Positions 62,729 through 64,000 of a stretch of 64,000 nucleotides of DNA are shown here, one piece after another (within the stretch, counting starts at the first letter, position 1; every line of letters begins with the position of its first letter). The notes beneath the pieces are model-generated. The model saw only the letters and a program-made list of their open reading frames with translations. It was not told the origin of the DNA and made no database searches. Both the position numbers and the translations under genes were made by a program. Origin of the DNA: Paraspadella gotoi (lineage: Eukaryota; Chaetognatha); the NCBI GenBank assembly GCA_051294375.1, contig CM119265.1, forward strand, positions 27,610,874 to 27,674,873, written 5' to 3'.

Positions 62729-64000
62729 GTGAGTATGTGATTCTTACATGAATCTATTATGGCAGAACTGGTTACATACTAACAGAAGTCCGGTATACAT
62801 ATTGTTAATGAGTTTATTTAAGAACGAGAAATTAAAAAAACAATTTCAAGATTTATTTTTTAGTTAAATACAAGGATGCCATTTTATGTTATCCAATACT
62901 ATATATTTAAAAATTTAAAATAAACAAAAATATAACAAATCAAATAAGGTACATAGCTATTTTAGTGTAATGAAGTCTGTAAAATTCTATGTTGATAACC
63001 ATTTTTTTTGTATAGTTTCATCTTCTTTGTCGGAAATGGCGATTTATGCAGCATATAAGGTACTATTCAAATGCAACAAACGTTGTAGAGTATAAGAAAT
63101 TCAAATTATTAAAATTTTATAAAAGCAATATTTAGCTTACATAATATGAAAATAAAGACCCATATAAATATTTCGGTAAGTTTATTTACAAATTTTATAT
63201 TTTATAAACTGTTTGTTTGCTATATTTGTTAATAATAATAATAAAAAAATAAGCTTAGGTGAAAAAATTAAAATTTTTAAATCTTAAAACCGGTTTTAAA
63301 TTCCTTACAAAAAGTTGATATAAGAAAGTATAATCCATTTTAACAAATTCTTTCATTAAGTTGATTAAAAATGTTAAAAAACATTTTTTTTATTTAACTT
63401 TTCAATTTTTGGCTTAAATATATTTTTATAAATTTTGACCAACTTAATAACATAATTTTGGAATAAAAATTATATTTTCTTGGGTCAACCTTTTGCAAGG
63501 AATACAAATCCAGGAATAAAATTTTGAAATTATTTTTTTTTAACTTTAACCTAATTTTTATTCATAATTATAAATAAATATAGTTAACTAACTTTTTATA
63601 AATATAAAATTTAGAAATAAACCTACCAAATATTATTATTTTATATTTCAAAAGCTCATATAAATTTTATAAAATTTTAATAATTTGATTTATCTTAACT
63701 TAAAATTGTTTTTTTTTTATGACAATTTTATATACATTATAAATCGTCATTTTCGACAAGAAAGATAAAATTATACAAAAAAATGGTCATCACCATCGAA
63801 TTCTACAGACTTTGTTTGCACTAAAATAGCTATGTACCTTATTCGATTTGTTATATTTTGTTTATTTTTAAACGCCCTATATAATAGTATTATAGTATAT
63901 AATATATAATAATATATAATACTATATAATGTCCAAAATAATAATCTAATAGAGCTTGAAAGTTAAAAAAATTTAATGGTTTGTCCATGAAAATTAGCAA
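62729..64000. other. AT-rich DNA after gene 2 exon D; stalk exon not found
   Basis: 63280-63540 resembles the foldback part of the 1.79-kb unit (AAAAGTTGATA..TTTCATTAAG). At 62865-63000 and 63775-63850 there is an inverted pair (AAAATAGCTATGTACCTTAT and its complement). No GC-rich Thr/Pro exon like gene 1 exon E is seen. Confidence 0.55.

Overview
The window is eukaryotic and animal-like. It is very AT-rich and intron- and repeat-dense, with long (CT)n/(GA)n microsatellites, tRNA-derived SINEs, a LINE remnant, foldback DNA elements, degenerate TTAGGG-like tracts and two 25-N assembly gaps (3559-3583 and 48755-48779). A lophotrochozoan such as a mollusc is my guess, from the repeat style and the gene family; I cannot name a species. 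Most of the 64 kb is non-coding.

The only convincing protein-coding content is a pair of same-strand (+) paralogues encoding a fucolectin/FTP-type domain (fucolectin, tachylectin-4, pentraxin-1; F5/8C-like fold), read exon by exon from splice sites, codon phases and paralogue comparison. Gene 1 (28715-31722) has six exons: the C-terminal two thirds of the FTP domain (B, C, D), a Thr/Pro/Ser/Ala mucin-like stalk (E), a 39-bp microexon (F), and a last exon with one membrane span, an acidic/basic tail and the stop (G). Its upstream FTP exons were not found. Gene 2 (40154 to beyond 62728) has matching exons for the whole FTP domain (a, Z, A, B, C, D) with identical phases. Its signal peptide and its stalk/membrane exons are not identified. 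The predicted product is a single-pass cell-surface lectin-like receptor. A weaker candidate exon at 5306-5399 could belong to a third copy.

Layout. 1-5.1 kb: AT-rich, with a GC-rich island at 680-1290 and the first gap. 5.1-11 kb: AT-rich, a candidate exon, a small ORF and CT tracts. 11.1-16.5 kb: a 1.79-kb unit tandemly triplicated, with an inverted partial copy at 18.3-18.9 kb. 16.5-26.3 kb: dispersed repeats, a C-poor transposon-like relic (22-24.7 kb) and CT tracts. 25.3-28.2 kb and 34.3-38.6 kb: the arms of a large interrupted inverted repeat flanking gene 1; the second arm is split by a LINE remnant. 40.5-58.9 kb: three consecutive blocks, each present exactly twice (X X M gap M Y Y), lying inside gene 2, so exons Z-A-B appear twice. 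59-64 kb: tRNA-derived repeats, a nested repeat, and gene 2 exons C and D.

Block edges in 40.5-58.9 kb coincide with contig ends at the gap, so much of this duplication may be haplotype or graph duplication in the assembly rather than biology. If real, the duplicated Z-A-B cassette is phase-compatible (enters and leaves in phase 1) and would keep the reading frame.
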